Numbered from the stretch's first letter, positions 8,408 to 18,660 are shown. The stretch is DNA of 64,000 nucleotides from Dokdonia sp. Dokd-P16 (GCF_003095655.1 NZ_CP029151.1:1921001-1985000), one strand, 5' to 3'. Notes: a model not told the origin generated them from the sequence alone. Program-made: numbers and translations.

Positions 8408-9436
8408 CTAGCTATTTTTTGTGTCGTAAAAAGAAGATGAAATATTTTCATTTTTTTTATTTTGATACTTCATCATTGTAAATCCTTTATGAATACAATG
8501 ACTTCCAGTCTCACCAGATTTATTCATAGCGATGTAGGCGATTTGGAAATCCTTATAACGAGCTCCCTTCTTTGTAATTCTATGGATTGCTTCCTCACAA
8601 GCAGCTTGTGGTGACATTCCAGAACGCATTAACTCTACAATTAAAAAACTGCCAACTGTCTTGAGTACTTCTTCTCCCATGCCTGTGGCTACAGCACCAC
8701 CTACTTCATTATCTATAAAAAGTCCAGATCCTATAATGGGAGAATCTCCTACGCGTCCTTTCATTTTATAACCTAAGCCAGAGGTAGTACAAGCACCTGC
8801 AATATCACCATTGTTATCTATAGCAAGCATCCCGATGGTATCGTGATTCTCTATGTTAATTTCAGGTTTGTAATCACTTGTTTTTAACCACTCTTTCCAA
8901 GCTTCTTTGCGTTCTTCTGTGAGAAGTTTTTGTTTAGTAAATCCCTGCTCATAAGCAAATTCTTCGGCGCCTTTTCCTGCTAAGATGACGTGTGGCGTTT
9001 CCTCCATAACCTTACGTGCTAGAGCTGCCACATTTACTATATTTTCAACAGCAAGAACGGCTCCGCAATCTCCTTCTGGATTCATCACGCAGGCATCTAG
9101 CGTTACATTGCCCTCTCTGTCTGGAGTGGCTCCTATTCCTACGGTGGTATTTTCTATATTTTCTTCTTCTACAGCGACACCTGCTATAATTGCATCGAGT
9201 GCAGAGCTGCCGCCATCTAGGAGTTCGCCAGCTTTTGCTGTAGCTCCAGAAAATCCCCATGTACAAATGGCAATGGGAGATGGTTTTTTGATATTTTCTT
9301 TTTGCGCTTTCGCGAAAGCGTTATTATCCACATCACCAGTGCTTGTGCTTAGGTTATTGCATGCCATCAAACTTGCGCCTGTAGCAATCCCAGCTCCCGC
9401 AACTGCAGATTTATTTATAAATTTTCTTCTGTTCAT
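8408..9436 (-). CDS. N4-(beta-N-acetylglucosaminyl)-L-asparaginase (glycosylasparaginase)
   Basis: This encodes 342 aa, an Ntn-hydrolase that cleaves the GlcNAc-Asn bond of N-glycopeptides. The autocleavage and catalytic Thr200 is visible in NHDTIGMLAID, with downstream motifs SGLGYKMKGRVGDSPIIGSG and GAVATGMGEE. The N-terminus has a twin-arginine start (MNRRKF) and a lipobox-like LMAC26, so it is probably Tat-exported and lipidated. The palindromic repeat is embedded at residues 40-44 (AFAKA), in the linker after the lipobox. It is last in an operon with a sulfurtransferase (24 bp gap) and a GH92 mannosidase, which points to N-glycan breakdown. Confidence 0.92.
   Translation of the reverse strand: MNRRKFINKSAVAGAGIATGASLMACNNLSTSTGDVDNNAFAKAQKENIKKPSPIAICTWGFSGATAKAGELLDGGSSALDAIIAGVAVEEENIENTTVGIGATPDREGNVTLDACVMNPEGDCGAVLAVENIVNVAALARKVMEETPHVILAGKGAEEFAYEQGFTKQKLLTEERKEAWKEWLKTSDYKPEINIENHDTIGMLAIDNNGDIAGACTTSGLGYKMKGRVGDSPIIGSGLFIDNEVGGAVATGMGEEVLKTVGSFLIVELMRSGMSPQAACEEAIHRITKKGARYKDFQIAYIAMNKSGETGSHCIHKGFTMMKYQNKKNENISSSFYDTKNS
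9305..9320. repeat. 16-bp palindromic repeat, exact copy 3 (coding)
   Basis: Exact copy inside the glycosylasparaginase gene, read as Ala-Phe-Ala-Lys-Ala in the flexible linker after the lipobox. Confidence 0.95.
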
Positions 9437-9460
9437 AATGCGATATGTACTACAGTGATA

Positions 9461-10261
9461 TTAAACAAATAGTTCTTGCTTTTCTGCCCATTCTGTCCAT
9501 GAGCCATCATAGACACTACACTTTCTATCTGAAATTAAGGCCAAAGCAAATAAAATGATACAAGCAGTAATTCCAGAACCGCAGCTAAAAATAATAGGCG
9601 TGTCTGCAAGATTAAGATTATTAAAAAGGAGTTTTAATTCTTCCTTAGACTTGAACTTTCCATTATTTAAAACTTCTGTATATGGTAAGTTTAAGGAGTT
9701 TTTAATGTGGCCGCTTTGTATATGTGTTCTCGGTTCTGGATCAGTTCCATTAAATCTACCACTAGATCGGGCATCAATGAGTTGGTAGTTTGAGGTGGTG
9801 ATATTTTGAACTACTTGTGCGTAGCTCTTAATAGCAGACTCGTCAAGGTGAGCTTTAAAATTACCAGTGGTTCTTTTTACTTCAACAATTGTTGTAACCG
9901 GAAAATTATTTGCTATCCATTCTGGAAGGCCACCGTCTAATACAGATACATTGTGATGCCCCATTGTTTTGAACATCCACCACACGTGCGGACTGGTAAA
10001 AATCCCTTTGTCATCATATACGATAATATGGCTCTCGGCATCTATGCCGAGCGCTTGGCATTCTTTTTCAAACTGTGGAGGTTGAGGGAATGTGTTAGGA
10101 AAAGCACTTTCTGTATCGCTAAAAGTGTTTTTAATATCAAAGTGCTGCGCTTCACGAATGTTTGAAGTAGTATTAAAATGAGAACTTGCATCTAATAATA
10201 CGATATTGTCATCACTAAGATGTTGCTCAAGCCACTGTACTGAAACTAATTGATTTACCAT
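9461..10261 (-). CDS. Thiosulfate/3-mercaptopyruvate sulfurtransferase
   Basis: This encodes 266 aa with two rhodanese domains. The N-terminal half is inactive-type (IVYDDKGIFTSPHVWWMFKTMG). The C-terminal half has the catalytic loop CGSGITA around residue 230, which is the mercaptopyruvate-type signature (CGSGVTA) rather than a thiosulfate-type loop. No signal peptide, so it is cytoplasmic. The stop codon lies 24 bp before the glycosylasparaginase ATG and its own ATG is 10 bp after the GH92 stop, so all three are co-transcribed. Its link to glycan use is not obvious; sulfated glycopeptide or cysteine catabolism is only a guess. Confidence 0.88.
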   Translation of the reverse strand: MVNQLVSVQWLEQHLSDDNIVLLDASSHFNTTSNIREAQHFDIKNTFSDTESAFPNTFPQPPQFEKECQALGIDAESHIIVYDDKGIFTSPHVWWMFKTMGHHNVSVLDGGLPEWIANNFPVTTIVEVKRTTGNFKAHLDESAIKSYAQVVQNITTSNYQLIDARSSGRFNGTDPEPRTHIQSGHIKNSLNLPYTEVLNNGKFKSKEELKLLFNNLNLADTPIIFSCGSGITACIILFALALISDRKCSVYDGSWTEWAEKQELFV

Positions 10262-10271
10262 AATTATATTG

Positions 10272-13214
10272 TTACTGCACTACAATCTCGTCTACAAATA
10301 CCCAACTTTTTCCTTGATAAGGAAAACCTAAATGCCACTCTGGAAGATCTCCTAGTGTCTTTGCAATAAGCTTTATGTATTGAGCTTGTGTGCCTTGTTG
10401 TTTCCCTTTAATACTTTTAATAGCAATGTCCTCATCGCGAGAAGCAGCATCAATTTGCTCTTGGTGATAGATTTCAAAATTTTCACCGTCCGTAGAAGTT
10501 AGTAATGTTACTTCTGTAGGGTAGAAAATCCAACTGCGCTGATCTTGTAAAAATGCAGTTTCAATACTAGTGATGGTTTGTGCTTTGCCTAAGTCTAGCG
10601 TAGCTACTACATCTTGAGCATCATAGCCCTGCCATGTACCTGAGCGGAATTCTTTTACACCTCTCACACCGTCTATCAATGCATTATCTCCACCAGCATT
10701 ATATGCATTTGCATAGATAGCGTCTAGTGTAAGAGAGTAGTTTTCATTTAGTTTAAATAATGGTGTTTCTATAGTAGCACTTTGCCCATGGCGACCCTTT
10801 GCGTAGGTGCGTAAAGTGTTGTGATCTTTAATTTTAATAGGCAGTCTGTATTTTTTAAAGTTATTGCCGTCTTCTTCTAGAGCGTAGAAAACATCCACAT
10901 TTTTATCTGTAGTAGCGAGTGTAATCTCTGTCGCTTTTTTAAAGTTGGCTTCTCCTTGTGCTATTAATGGAGCTGCTGTAAATTTATTATCCTCAATACT
11001 TGTTTTAGGACTGTGAGCGGGGTGTTTTGCCCATCGGGAATGAGTAGCTGCCATATTAAATATGAGTTCGCCGCCATCCATAATATCTTCGTGTTTCAAG
11101 TATGAATATGGGTAAGCCTTATCATCCATATAAGCACTTTCTATGTGTATGTTTTCTTCAGAAAGATTTTGTGCAACAATGGTAAAACTATTACCATTTT
11201 CTAAATGTATGGTAGCCTTATCAAATAATGGTGTGCCAATAGCATATTCATTACTTCCTGGGGTTACTGGATAAAAGCCTAAGGAGCTTAGTACGTACCA
11301 AGCGCTCATCTGCCCGCAATCTTCATTGCCAGAAATTCCGTCTGGAGAGTTGGTGTATAATGTGGTAAGGATTTGATGGACTCGCTTTTGAGTTTTCCAA
11401 GGCTTCTGGATGTAGTTGTATAAATATGCCATGTGGTGGCTAGGTTCATTGCCATGTGCATATTGCCCTATCAATCCTGTGATATCTTGCTGGTGACGAC
11501 CAGAAGTTGCAGTCTCGGCCGTAAATAGTGTGTCTAGCTTTCTTTCAAAAGCCTTGTTTCCTCCAGATAAGTTAATAAGACCACTTATGTCTTGAGGTGC
11601 ATAGAGGCTATATTGCCAAGCGTTTGCTTCGGTATAATTGAAATTTACTTCAAACGGATCAAAAGGGGAGAACCATGTATTTCTCATGCGACCTCGCATA
11701 AAACCAGAAGAAGGATCATACACGTTTTTATAAGACTGGGCGCGCTTTGTAAATTCTTGATAGATTTCATCATTGCCCATTTCTTGAGCCATTTGAGCGA
11801 TGGTCCAGTCGTCATAAGCATATTCTAGTGTCTTTGATACAGACTCTGCTTCGTCATTTGCAGGTATAAAACCGTATTTCTTGTAAGATGCAAGGCCAAG
11901 TTTGTCTTGTGAGGCACTATGAAGCATTGCTTCAAAAGCCTTATCTACATCATAATCACGTATTCCTTTCATATAAGCATCTGCGATTACGGGTACTGCA
12001 TGATAACCTATCATACAGCCTGTATAGTTGCCAGCTAGATCCCAAATAGGCATAATGCCACCTTCCTCATATTTGGCAAGAAATGTGTTTATAAAATCAT
12101 TAGTACGCTCTTCTTCTATAATCGTATATAATGGATGCGCTGCGCGATACGTATCCCACAGTGAGAATACCGTATAATAGTCAAAAGCATCTGTTTGATG
12201 AATTTCTAGATCCATCCCTCGGTAGCGACCATCCACATCTTGATAAAGATTAGGCGCGAGCATGGTGTGGTACAGCGAAGTGTAAAAATTAGTTTTGTAA
12301 TCTGAGTTTTCACTTTCTACAACAATTTTTTCCAGCTGACGCTCCCAAGTGGATTGTGCTTCTTGCTTTACTTGGTCAAAGGTTTTGTTTCCTATTTCGG
12401 TTTCTAGGTTCTTTCGCGCCCCAGCTTCATCTACGGCAGATATTCCGATTTTTATGATGATTTCTTCATTCTTGGGATTGTCAAACTGCAATGCAGCTTT
12501 ATGTGATGTCGCTCCGTTCTTAGTCCTTCTTGGTTGTTTTAGATATTTGAAAGTATGCGATGTTTTGATATAATAAAACAACTTTTGGTTGCTAGCCCAA
12601 GCCTTGGAATGTCTGTGTCCAGAGAGTTCTGTGCTAGAGAGTGTGTCTATTTTAGTACTTAGTACCTCATCACGATGTTCAAGATCTAAAATCACAAAGT
12701 TTTTTAAAGAGTCCGCTTTCGCGAAAGCGTACTTATGCACACCGCTACGAGCAGCAACAGTAAGTGCGACGTCTATGTTTGAGTTGTCTAGATGTACACT
12801 ATAATATCCCGGTTGTGCTACTTCATTATCATGCGTAAAATGATCCCGATACCCAGGTTTTCCATCTGCACCATTATTAAACATTATGGAAGTAGAAGGC
12901 ATCAAGAGGATATCTCCATAGTCTGAAACTCCCGTCCCACTTAAATGTGTGTGGCTGAAGCCATAGATAAACTCATCATCATAATGATACCCAGAACAAC
13001 CGTCCCAGCCATCAAGGCGTGTGTCTGGACTAAGTTGCATCATTCCAAAAGGCATGGTCGCCCCAGGGTAGGTGTGACCGTGACCGCCTGTACCTATAAA
13101 AGGATTTACATAGCCTATGAGGTCTTGGTCTTTTTGAGCGGGAGTAACCTCTGTAATATGCTCGCAACTAGTGATAATAAGTAGGAGAAGAAAAAGAGAG
13201 AGTAGGTAACGCAT
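10272..13214 (-). CDS. GH92 alpha-mannosidase lipoprotein with C-terminal F5/8-type domain
   Basis: This encodes 980 aa, a calcium-dependent exo-alpha-mannosidase family. A lipoprotein signal (LLLLIITSCEH, Cys17) starts the protein. The GH92 signature follows: NPFIGTGGHGHTYPGATMPF, CSGYHYDD and GFSHTHLSGTG. The catalytic-domain motif GNEDCGQMSAWYVLSSLGF is present. Residues from about 850 (DNALIDGVRG, YDAQDVVATLDLG, QDQRSW) form a discoidin-like carbohydrate-binding domain. The palindromic repeat encodes AFAKA near residues 162-167. It is first in the operon with a sulfurtransferase and glycosylasparaginase, so mannose trimming of N-glycans is the likely role. It is anchored on the periplasmic or surface side. 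Confidence 0.93.
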   Translation of the reverse strand: MRYLLSLFLLLLIITSCEHITEVTPAQKDQDLIGYVNPFIGTGGHGHTYPGATMPFGMMQLSPDTRLDGWDGCSGYHYDDEFIYGFSHTHLSGTGVSDYGDILLMPSTSIMFNNGADGKPGYRDHFTHDNEVAQPGYYSVHLDNSNIDVALTVAARSGVHKYAFAKADSLKNFVILDLEHRDEVLSTKIDTLSSTELSGHRHSKAWASNQKLFYYIKTSHTFKYLKQPRRTKNGATSHKAALQFDNPKNEEIIIKIGISAVDEAGARKNLETEIGNKTFDQVKQEAQSTWERQLEKIVVESENSDYKTNFYTSLYHTMLAPNLYQDVDGRYRGMDLEIHQTDAFDYYTVFSLWDTYRAAHPLYTIIEEERTNDFINTFLAKYEEGGIMPIWDLAGNYTGCMIGYHAVPVIADAYMKGIRDYDVDKAFEAMLHSASQDKLGLASYKKYGFIPANDEAESVSKTLEYAYDDWTIAQMAQEMGNDEIYQEFTKRAQSYKNVYDPSSGFMRGRMRNTWFSPFDPFEVNFNYTEANAWQYSLYAPQDISGLINLSGGNKAFERKLDTLFTAETATSGRHQQDITGLIGQYAHGNEPSHHMAYLYNYIQKPWKTQKRVHQILTTLYTNSPDGISGNEDCGQMSAWYVLSSLGFYPVTPGSNEYAIGTPLFDKATIHLENGNSFTIVAQNLSEENIHIESAYMDDKAYPYSYLKHEDIMDGGELIFNMAATHSRWAKHPAHSPKTSIEDNKFTAAPLIAQGEANFKKATEITLATTDKNVDVFYALEEDGNNFKKYRLPIKIKDHNTLRTYAKGRHGQSATIETPLFKLNENYSLTLDAIYANAYNAGGDNALIDGVRGVKEFRSGTWQGYDAQDVVATLDLGKAQTITSIETAFLQDQRSWIFYPTEVTLLTSTDGENFEIYHQEQIDAASRDEDIAIKSIKGKQQGTQAQYIKLIAKTLGDLPEWHLGFPYQGKSWVFVDEIVVQ
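12714..12729. repeat. 16-bp palindromic repeat, exact copy 4 (coding)
   Basis: Exact copy inside the GH92 gene, read as Ala-Phe-Ala-Lys-Ala between predicted beta strands. Confidence 0.95.
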
Positions 13215-13314
13215 TGATATGGTAGGTTTGTGTCTAAGATACAGAAAAGCAGTAATTCTTTAAACCGACTTTTACATTAAAGAAAGGGCACATATGGTTT
13301 AGTATCTTTAAAAA

Positions 13315-14031
13315 ATGAAATTAGAAATCTGTGCAAACTCGTTTGAAAGTGCTCTGGATGCTCAAGATGCAGGAGCACATCGTATTGAACTTTGTCAAGA
13401 GCTGTCACTTGGAGGTATTACTCCTAGTCATGGTTTGATAGAGAAAGTGATGCAAGAACTAGAGATTCCTGTGTTTGTACTCATAAGGCCAAGATCTGGA
13501 GATTTTATGTACTCGGAAGCAGAGTTTGATGTGATGTTGCGGGATATTGCTTTCGCGAAAGCGCAAGGTGCTCAAGGAATAGTTTCTGGAATATTAAACA
13601 TAGATTTTACAATTGACGCAGACAGGACTAAACAATTAATCGTGGAATGTGGCGAACTACCTTTCACCTTTCATCGTGCTTTTGATTGGACGCCTGATGT
13701 TCTTGCTGCCTTAGAGCTGCTCATAGATATGGGAGCTCAGAGGATTTTAACTTCTGGAATGAATGTTAATGTGAATGAAGGTTATGAAACCTTGGTGCAA
13801 TTGCTAGCTGCGGCTAGAAATCGTATAGGTATTTTACCTGGCGGAGGAATTTCTGTTGATAATATTATGAAATTTAAGAACGCAGGTTTTAGCGAAGTGC
13901 ATGGTAGTTTGAGTAGTAGTGCGTTTGGATATAATCATGCTATAAAAATGCATTCGCTAGCAGGTCATGAAAATAACTTACTTCAAACCTCTGATGTTTT
14001 TAAAATAAAGGCACTCTTAAATATGCTATAA
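13315..14031 (+). CDS. cutC: CutC family protein
   Basis: This encodes 238 aa, full length for the TIM-barrel CutC family. Visible motifs are LEICANSFESALDAQDAGAHRIELCQEL, the strand PVFVLIRPRSGDF, FHRAFDW, RILTSGMN and GILPGGGI. The family was named for copper homeostasis, but its biochemical role is unsettled. It is divergent from the GH92 operon with a 100-bp spacer and convergent with lepA. An imperfect copy of the palindromic repeat encodes AFAKA at residues 79-83, in the helix of the third beta-alpha unit. Confidence 0.9.
   Translation: MKLEICANSFESALDAQDAGAHRIELCQELSLGGITPSHGLIEKVMQELEIPVFVLIRPRSGDFMYSEAEFDVMLRDIAFAKAQGAQGIVSGILNIDFTIDADRTKQLIVECGELPFTFHRAFDWTPDVLAALELLIDMGAQRILTSGMNVNVNEGYETLVQLLAAARNRIGILPGGGISVDNIMKFKNAGFSEVHGSLSSSAFGYNHAIKMHSLAGHENNLLQTSDVFKIKALLNML
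13549..13563. repeat. Palindromic repeat, 15/16 copy (coding)
   Basis: GCTTTCGCGAAAGCG preceded by T instead of C. It lies inside cutC and is read as Ala-Phe-Ala-Lys-Ala. Confidence 0.85.
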
Positions 14032-14034
14032 AAA

Positions 14035-14064
14035 AAAGGGTGCAGTTTTAAAACTGCACCCTTT
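14035..14064. terminator. Bidirectional terminator between cutC and lepA
   Basis: A perfect 30-bp palindrome: AAAGGGTGCAGTTTT followed by its reverse complement. It is flanked by A-runs and T-rich sequence and lies exactly between two convergent stop codons. Confidence 0.9.
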
Positions 14065-14088
14065 GATATTAATTATTATAGTTGATGA

Positions 14089-15885
14089 TTAATCATTCAA
14101 CTTAAGAACCGCCATAAATGCTTCTTGTGGAATTTCTACATTACCCACGGCACGCATACGCTTCTTACCTTTCTTTTGTTTTTCTAGTAGCTTACGCTTA
14201 CGAGAGATATCTCCACCATAACACTTAGCCGTTACATCCTTACGAAGTGCTTTAACCGTCTCACGAGAGATGATTTTAGCCCCAATAGCTGCTTGTATTG
14301 GAATGTCAAACTGCTGGCGTGGTATTAATTCTCTTAATTTCTCACACATACGCTTACCTATATCGTATGCATTGTCTTGGTGCAATAACGCAGATAATGC
14401 ATCTACCGCTTGCCCGTTGAGGAGTACATCAACTTTTACAAGTTTTGAAGCGCGTAATCCTATAGGAGAGTAATCAAAAGAAGCATACCCTTTTGATACT
14501 GTTTTAAGACGATCATAGAAGTCAAAAACAATCTCTGCAAGTGGCATGTCAAAATTAAGTTCTACCCTTTCTGTAGTTAGGTATGTCTGGCTTACAATCT
14601 GTCCTCTTTTTTCAATACATAAAGACATTACAGGTCCCACAAAATCAGATTTTGTAATGATAGTTGCTTTAATGAAAGGTTCTTCTACACGGTTTAAAGA
14701 AGAAGGTTCAGGAAGATCTGAAGGATTATTTACTAGAATAATCTCTTCAGGGTTTTTATGTGTAAAGGCATGGTAAGACACGTTAGGTACCGTAGTGATA
14801 ACCGTCATGTCAAATTCACGCTCAAGACGTTCTTGTATGATTTCTAGGTGAAGCATTCCAAGGAATCCACAACGGAAACCAAAACCTAGTGCTGCCGAAC
14901 TCTCTGGCTCAAAAACTAGAGAAGCATCATTAAGTTGTAGTTTTTCCATAGAGTTACGAAGCTCTTCGTAGTCCTCGGTGTCTACTGGATAGATACCGGC
15001 AAAAACCATTGGTTTTACATCTTCAAAACCTTCAATAGCATTTTGCGTTGGGTTCTTGGCATCTGTAATTGTATCTCCCACTTTTACTTCGCGGGCATCT
15101 TTTATTCCAGTGATTAGGTAGCCTACATCACCAGTTTTTACTTCTTGCTTTGGGGCTTGTGTAAGTTTTAACGTACCTACCTCGTCTGCGCCGTATGTGT
15201 TTCCTGTTGCGACAAACTTAATTTGCTGGTTTTTCTTGATACTTCCATTAATAACGCGGAAGTAAGTCTCAACACCACGGAAAGGGTTGTAAACACTGTC
15301 AAATATCAAAGCTTGAAGAGGTTCATCTGGATTTCCTTTTGGTGCAGGAATACGATTGATTACCGCAGCAAGAATCTCTTTGATGCCAATTCCAGTTTTT
15401 GCAGAAGCGGGTATAATGTCTTCTGGTTCGCATCCTAGAAGGTCTACGATATCATCTGTAACCTCTTCTGGATTTGCACTTGGAAGATCTATTTTATTAA
15501 GAACAGGGATAATCTCAAGATCATTTTCTAATGCTAGATAAAGATTTGAAATTGTTTGTGCTTGTATACTTTGAGCAGCATCAACAACTAGTAAAGCTCC
15601 TTCACAAGCAGCGATACTTCGAGATACTTCATAAGAGAAATCCACGTGTCCAGGAGTGTCTATGAGGTTGAGAATATAATTTTCTCCCTCATATACATAT
15701 TCCATTTGGATAGCGTGAGATTTGATCGTGATTCCACGCTCACGCTCTAGGTCCATACTGTCTAGCAGTTGTGCTTGAGATTCACGTTTTGTAACCGTTG
15801 CAGTCTCATCAAGTAGACGATCTGCAAGTGTACTTTTACCGTGATCAATATGGGCAATTATGCAAAAATTTCGGATGTTCTTCAT
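14089..15885 (-). CDS. lepA: Elongation factor 4 (LepA)
   Basis: This encodes 598 aa, the usual length for EF4. GTPase motifs are intact: AHIDHGKST (P-loop), DTPGHVDF (G3), NKIDL (G4) and SAKTG (G5). The LepA-specific C-terminal region follows (KYCYGGDI-like [24 protein letters not shown]). It acts on the ribosome to back-translocate or to aid initiation under stress. It is monocistronic here. A TATATTTG -7 box lies just upstream on the minus strand (15904-15911), giving a very short leader. Confidence 0.97.
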   Translation of the reverse strand: MKNIRNFCIIAHIDHGKSTLADRLLDETATVTKRESQAQLLDSMDLERERGITIKSHAIQMEYVYEGENYILNLIDTPGHVDFSYEVSRSIAACEGALLVVDAAQSIQAQTISNLYLALENDLEIIPVLNKIDLPSANPEEVTDDIVDLLGCEPEDIIPASAKTGIGIKEILAAVINRIPAPKGNPDEPLQALIFDSVYNPFRGVETYFRVINGSIKKNQQIKFVATGNTYGADEVGTLKLTQAPKQEVKTGDVGYLITGIKDAREVKVGDTITDAKNPTQNAIEGFEDVKPMVFAGIYPVDTEDYEELRNSMEKLQLNDASLVFEPESSAALGFGFRCGFLGMLHLEIIQERLEREFDMTVITTVPNVSYHAFTHKNPEEIILVNNPSDLPEPSSLNRVEEPFIKATIITKSDFVGPVMSLCIEKRGQIVSQTYLTTERVELNFDMPLAEIVFDFYDRLKTVSKGYASFDYSPIGLRASKLVKVDVLLNGQAVDALSALLHQDNAYDIGKRMCEKLRELIPRQQFDIPIQAAIGAKIISRETVKALRKDVTAKCYGGDISRKRKLLEKQKKGKKRMRAVGNVEIPQEAFMAVLKLND

Positions 15886-16020
15886 AGTCTCTCAAATAGA
15901 CTGCAAATATACGAGATATGACACCATATTGTCACGGTATTAAAAATTAGAATAATTATTATAAAAAAATGTTAAATACATTGTGCTCATTATTAGGTTT
16001 CTATCTATTTTTATCAACTT

Positions 16021-18432
16021 ATGACAAAAATTAAGAACTCCCTCATTCTCATATTCATAGTGTTAACAGCGTTTTCCGCTTATTCTCAAGACTTTAACAT
16101 TAGTGGTAAAGTGCAAGATGTTAATGCACAACCTATTCCATTTGCAAACGTAGTGTTGCTAGATGCAGAAAAGGAAATCATACAAGGTACTATTACAGAA
16201 GACAATGGGTCTTTTGTGATTTCTTCTATCAAACCATCTGATGAATATTACATTAAGGTGAGTTTTGTAGGGTTTGAAGATGCTACAACTAGTGTGTTTT
16301 CCCTTTCGGGAAATAAAACGCTTCCTCCAATTATTTTACAAGCTAGTCAAGAAACCTTAGATGAAGTCACAATTACTGCTAAGACACCTACTGTTGTGCG
16401 CAAGGCAGATAGACTTGTGTTTAATGTGGAAAATAGTATTCTCTCTACTGGAAGTACACTAGATATCTTAAGACGTACACCTGCTGTAGTTGTAACTCAA
16501 GGAGGAATAAATGTTAGGAATCAACCTGTTACTGTATATCTTAATGATAGAAAAGTACAACTCAGTGTTGAAGAGATAAGAAGTTTACTAGAAAGTCTGG
16601 ACGGGAATAATATAAAGTCTGTTGAGGTGATTACAAATCCTCCAGCTAAGTATGATGCAGAGGGAGGAGCTATTTTAAATATCAATACCTCTAAGGCTGT
16701 TGCAGCTGGTTACAAAGGAAATGTGAGTGCTACAGGTACTTATGCTATTTACCCAAAACATACTTTTGGTACTAGTCATTTTTTTAAAAATGATAAGGTA
16801 AGCTTGTTCTTTAATTATAGTTATAATCCTCTTAAAGCTACAAAGCAGAGTGATAACTCAATTAATTATGTAGATCAAGGTGTTAGTACGATTTGGGATC
16901 AAGATTTTGAACGTAAGACTTGGTCTAAGGCACACAATGCAAATCTTGTTGTAGATTATGAGCTAACGGAGAAGTCACAATTAAGTTTATCTGTAATAGG
17001 TTTATTTTCTCCAGATGTTTTTGAATTTACAAGAGCAACGACAGATGTTATCTCTCCTTCGCAAGATCCTTTTTTTATAAGAACACAAAGTAATATAGAC
17101 AGTGATCGTAACAATGTAGCTTTTGATTTAAAGCATACATACGCCCTAGAGAAAGGAGAGCTTAGTACAAGTGCACACTTTACTAGTTTTAATCGTAGTA
17201 AACTACAACGACTAGGATCAATCTATACAGATCAAAATGATGATGTACTCAGTAACGTAAGGTTTGCAACAGATGCGACTCAAGATATCGAGATTTTTAC
17301 GGGACAGGTAGATTATAATACGAGTTTTGGCGAAGTGCTTTTTGAATCAGGTGCAAAAGTTGCGATTATAGATTCTCAATCTAAGATTGATTTTTTTGAT
17401 TTAAATAATGTCGAAAATACAGGACTTGAGCAGGCACAAAGCGATAACTTCTTATATGATGAAAATGTATACGCTGCATATATTTCGTTTAATAAAGATT
17501 GGGAAAAATGGTCTATTAAAGGTGGTTTAAGAGCTGAACAAACAAATAGTGTAGGAAATTCTATTGTTTTAAATACAAAGACAGAGTTAGATTATTTTGA
17601 ATTATTCCCTAGTGCTTATGTGCAATATAGCCCTTTTGAAAACCACAGCTTTGCGATAGATTATTCTCGTAGGTTAGAAAGACCGCGCTACCAAGACCTT
17701 AATCCATTTGCATATTTTATAAATGAAAACAATTTCATAATAGGAAATTCTGGACTTCAACCATCTTTTAGTCATCAATTCAATGTGAACTATTCATTAA
17801 AAGATGAATACTTTTTTGATGTTTATTATAGAGATAATGGAGAGAACATTGTTACGGTGGCTACACAAGACAACGAGAATCAAGTGTTGAGGTCAGACAG
17901 TCAGAATGCTTTAGGGAGTAAATCTTGGGGGCTAGATTTTAATCATGGTCGCTCTGTAAGTAGCTGGCTTTATACAAGTGTGTATTTAAGTGCTTTTCAT
18001 GAAGAAGATTCATTCCTTATAAATAGATCTACAAACACTAGCTTTAAAAATGACGTAAATGGATTTTATGCTTATGTGGGAAACTATCTTACCCTAGATA
18101 ACGCAGAGACCTTAACGGGTTTTGTGACCTTCGAGTACTTATCTAAATTTATCGTAGGTTCCTATACTCAAGATGAAACCATTCAACTGGACCTTGGCCT
18201 TCGTAAATCTTTATGGAATAAGAGAGCTTCTTTGAGCTTATCTGTAGGAGATATTCTTAATCAGGCAAATGCTGTTGTATCAGCCAAATATGAGGGGCTA
18301 GACAATCAATATTTTCCTGAATTGGAGACTCAATTTCTTAGAATTGGGTTCAATTATAATTTTGGTAACTATAAGTTGAAAGATAATAATCGCGATTTAG
18401 ATAAGGCAGAGCGAGATAGAATTAACAATTAA
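16021..18432 (+). CDS. Outer-membrane beta-barrel receptor with carboxypeptidase-like and plug domains
   Basis: This encodes 803 aa. The signal peptide is MTKIKNSLILIFIVLTAFSAYSQ. Residues about 25-110 form a CarboxypepD_reg-like beta-sandwich (FNISGKVQDVNAQPIPFANV). Residues 120-230 resemble a TonB plug (ILRRTPAVVVTQGGINVRN, VYLNDRKVQLS, VEVITNPPAKYDAEGGAILNI). The remainder is a beta barrel ending LRIGFNYNFGNYKLKDNNRD. This matches the OMP_b-brl_3 family of Bacteroidota, often near metal or signalling genes. The substrate is unknown. The gene is isolated from its neighbours by a 135-bp spacer and a strong downstream hairpin. Confidence 0.85.
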   Translation: MTKIKNSLILIFIVLTAFSAYSQDFNISGKVQDVNAQPIPFANVVLLDAEKEIIQGTITEDNGSFVISSIKPSDEYYIKVSFVGFEDATTSVFSLSGNKTLPPIILQASQETLDEVTITAKTPTVVRKADRLVFNVENSILSTGSTLDILRRTPAVVVTQGGINVRNQPVTVYLNDRKVQLSVEEIRSLLESLDGNNIKSVEVITNPPAKYDAEGGAILNINTSKAVAAGYKGNVSATGTYAIYPKHTFGTSHFFKNDKVSLFFNYSYNPLKATKQSDNSINYVDQGVSTIWDQDFERKTWSKAHNANLVVDYELTEKSQLSLSVIGLFSPDVFEFTRATTDVISPSQDPFFIRTQSNIDSDRNNVAFDLKHTYALEKGELSTSAHFTSFNRSKLQRLGSIYTDQNDDVLSNVRFATDATQDIEIFTGQVDYNTSFGEVLFESGAKVAIIDSQSKIDFFDLNNVENTGLEQAQSDNFLYDENVYAAYISFNKDWEKWSIKGGLRAEQTNSVGNSIVLNTKTELDYFELFPSAYVQYSPFENHSFAIDYSRRLERPRYQDLNPFAYFINENNFIIGNSGLQPSFSHQFNVNYSLKDEYFFDVYYRDNGENIVTVATQDNENQVLRSDSQNALGSKSWGLDFNHGRSVSSWLYTSVYLSAFHEEDSFLINRSTNTSFKNDVNGFYAYVGNYLTLDNAETLTGFVTFEYLSKFIVGSYTQDETIQLDLGLRKSLWNKRASLSLSVGDILNQANAVVSAKYEGLDNQYFPELETQFLRIGFNYNFGNYKLKDNNRDLDKAERDRINN

Positions 18433-18458
18433 GACAAGTATTCATCGATAATACTATT

Positions 18459-18487
18459 ACAAAACCACTTCAACGAAGTGGTTTTGT
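18459..18487 (+). terminator. Terminator after the barrel receptor
   Basis: ACAAAACCACTTC pairs perfectly with GAAGTGGTTTTGT around AAC, 26 bp after the stop, followed by TGTTTAG. Confidence 0.85.
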
Positions 18488-18573
18488 TGTTTAGATACAA
18501 ATCCGTTTTACAATTACTTCTTGAGCGCTTCGTTTTATTCACTTGGAAAAAGAAAGTACCTTTGCGGTTGTTA

Positions 18574-18589
18574 CGCTTTCGCGAAAGCG
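18574..18589. repeat. 16-bp palindromic repeat, exact copy 5
   Basis: Exact copy 71 bp upstream of dusB. It sits 9 bp after a TACCTTTG -7-like box (18557-18564), so it would lie at the very start of the transcript if that promoter is real. Confidence 0.95.
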
Positions 18590-18660
18590 TACTAAAAAAC
18601 ATAATGCGTTTACAATAAAACAGTGGTGACATTTATTACCACACTTTTTAATACCGAATA

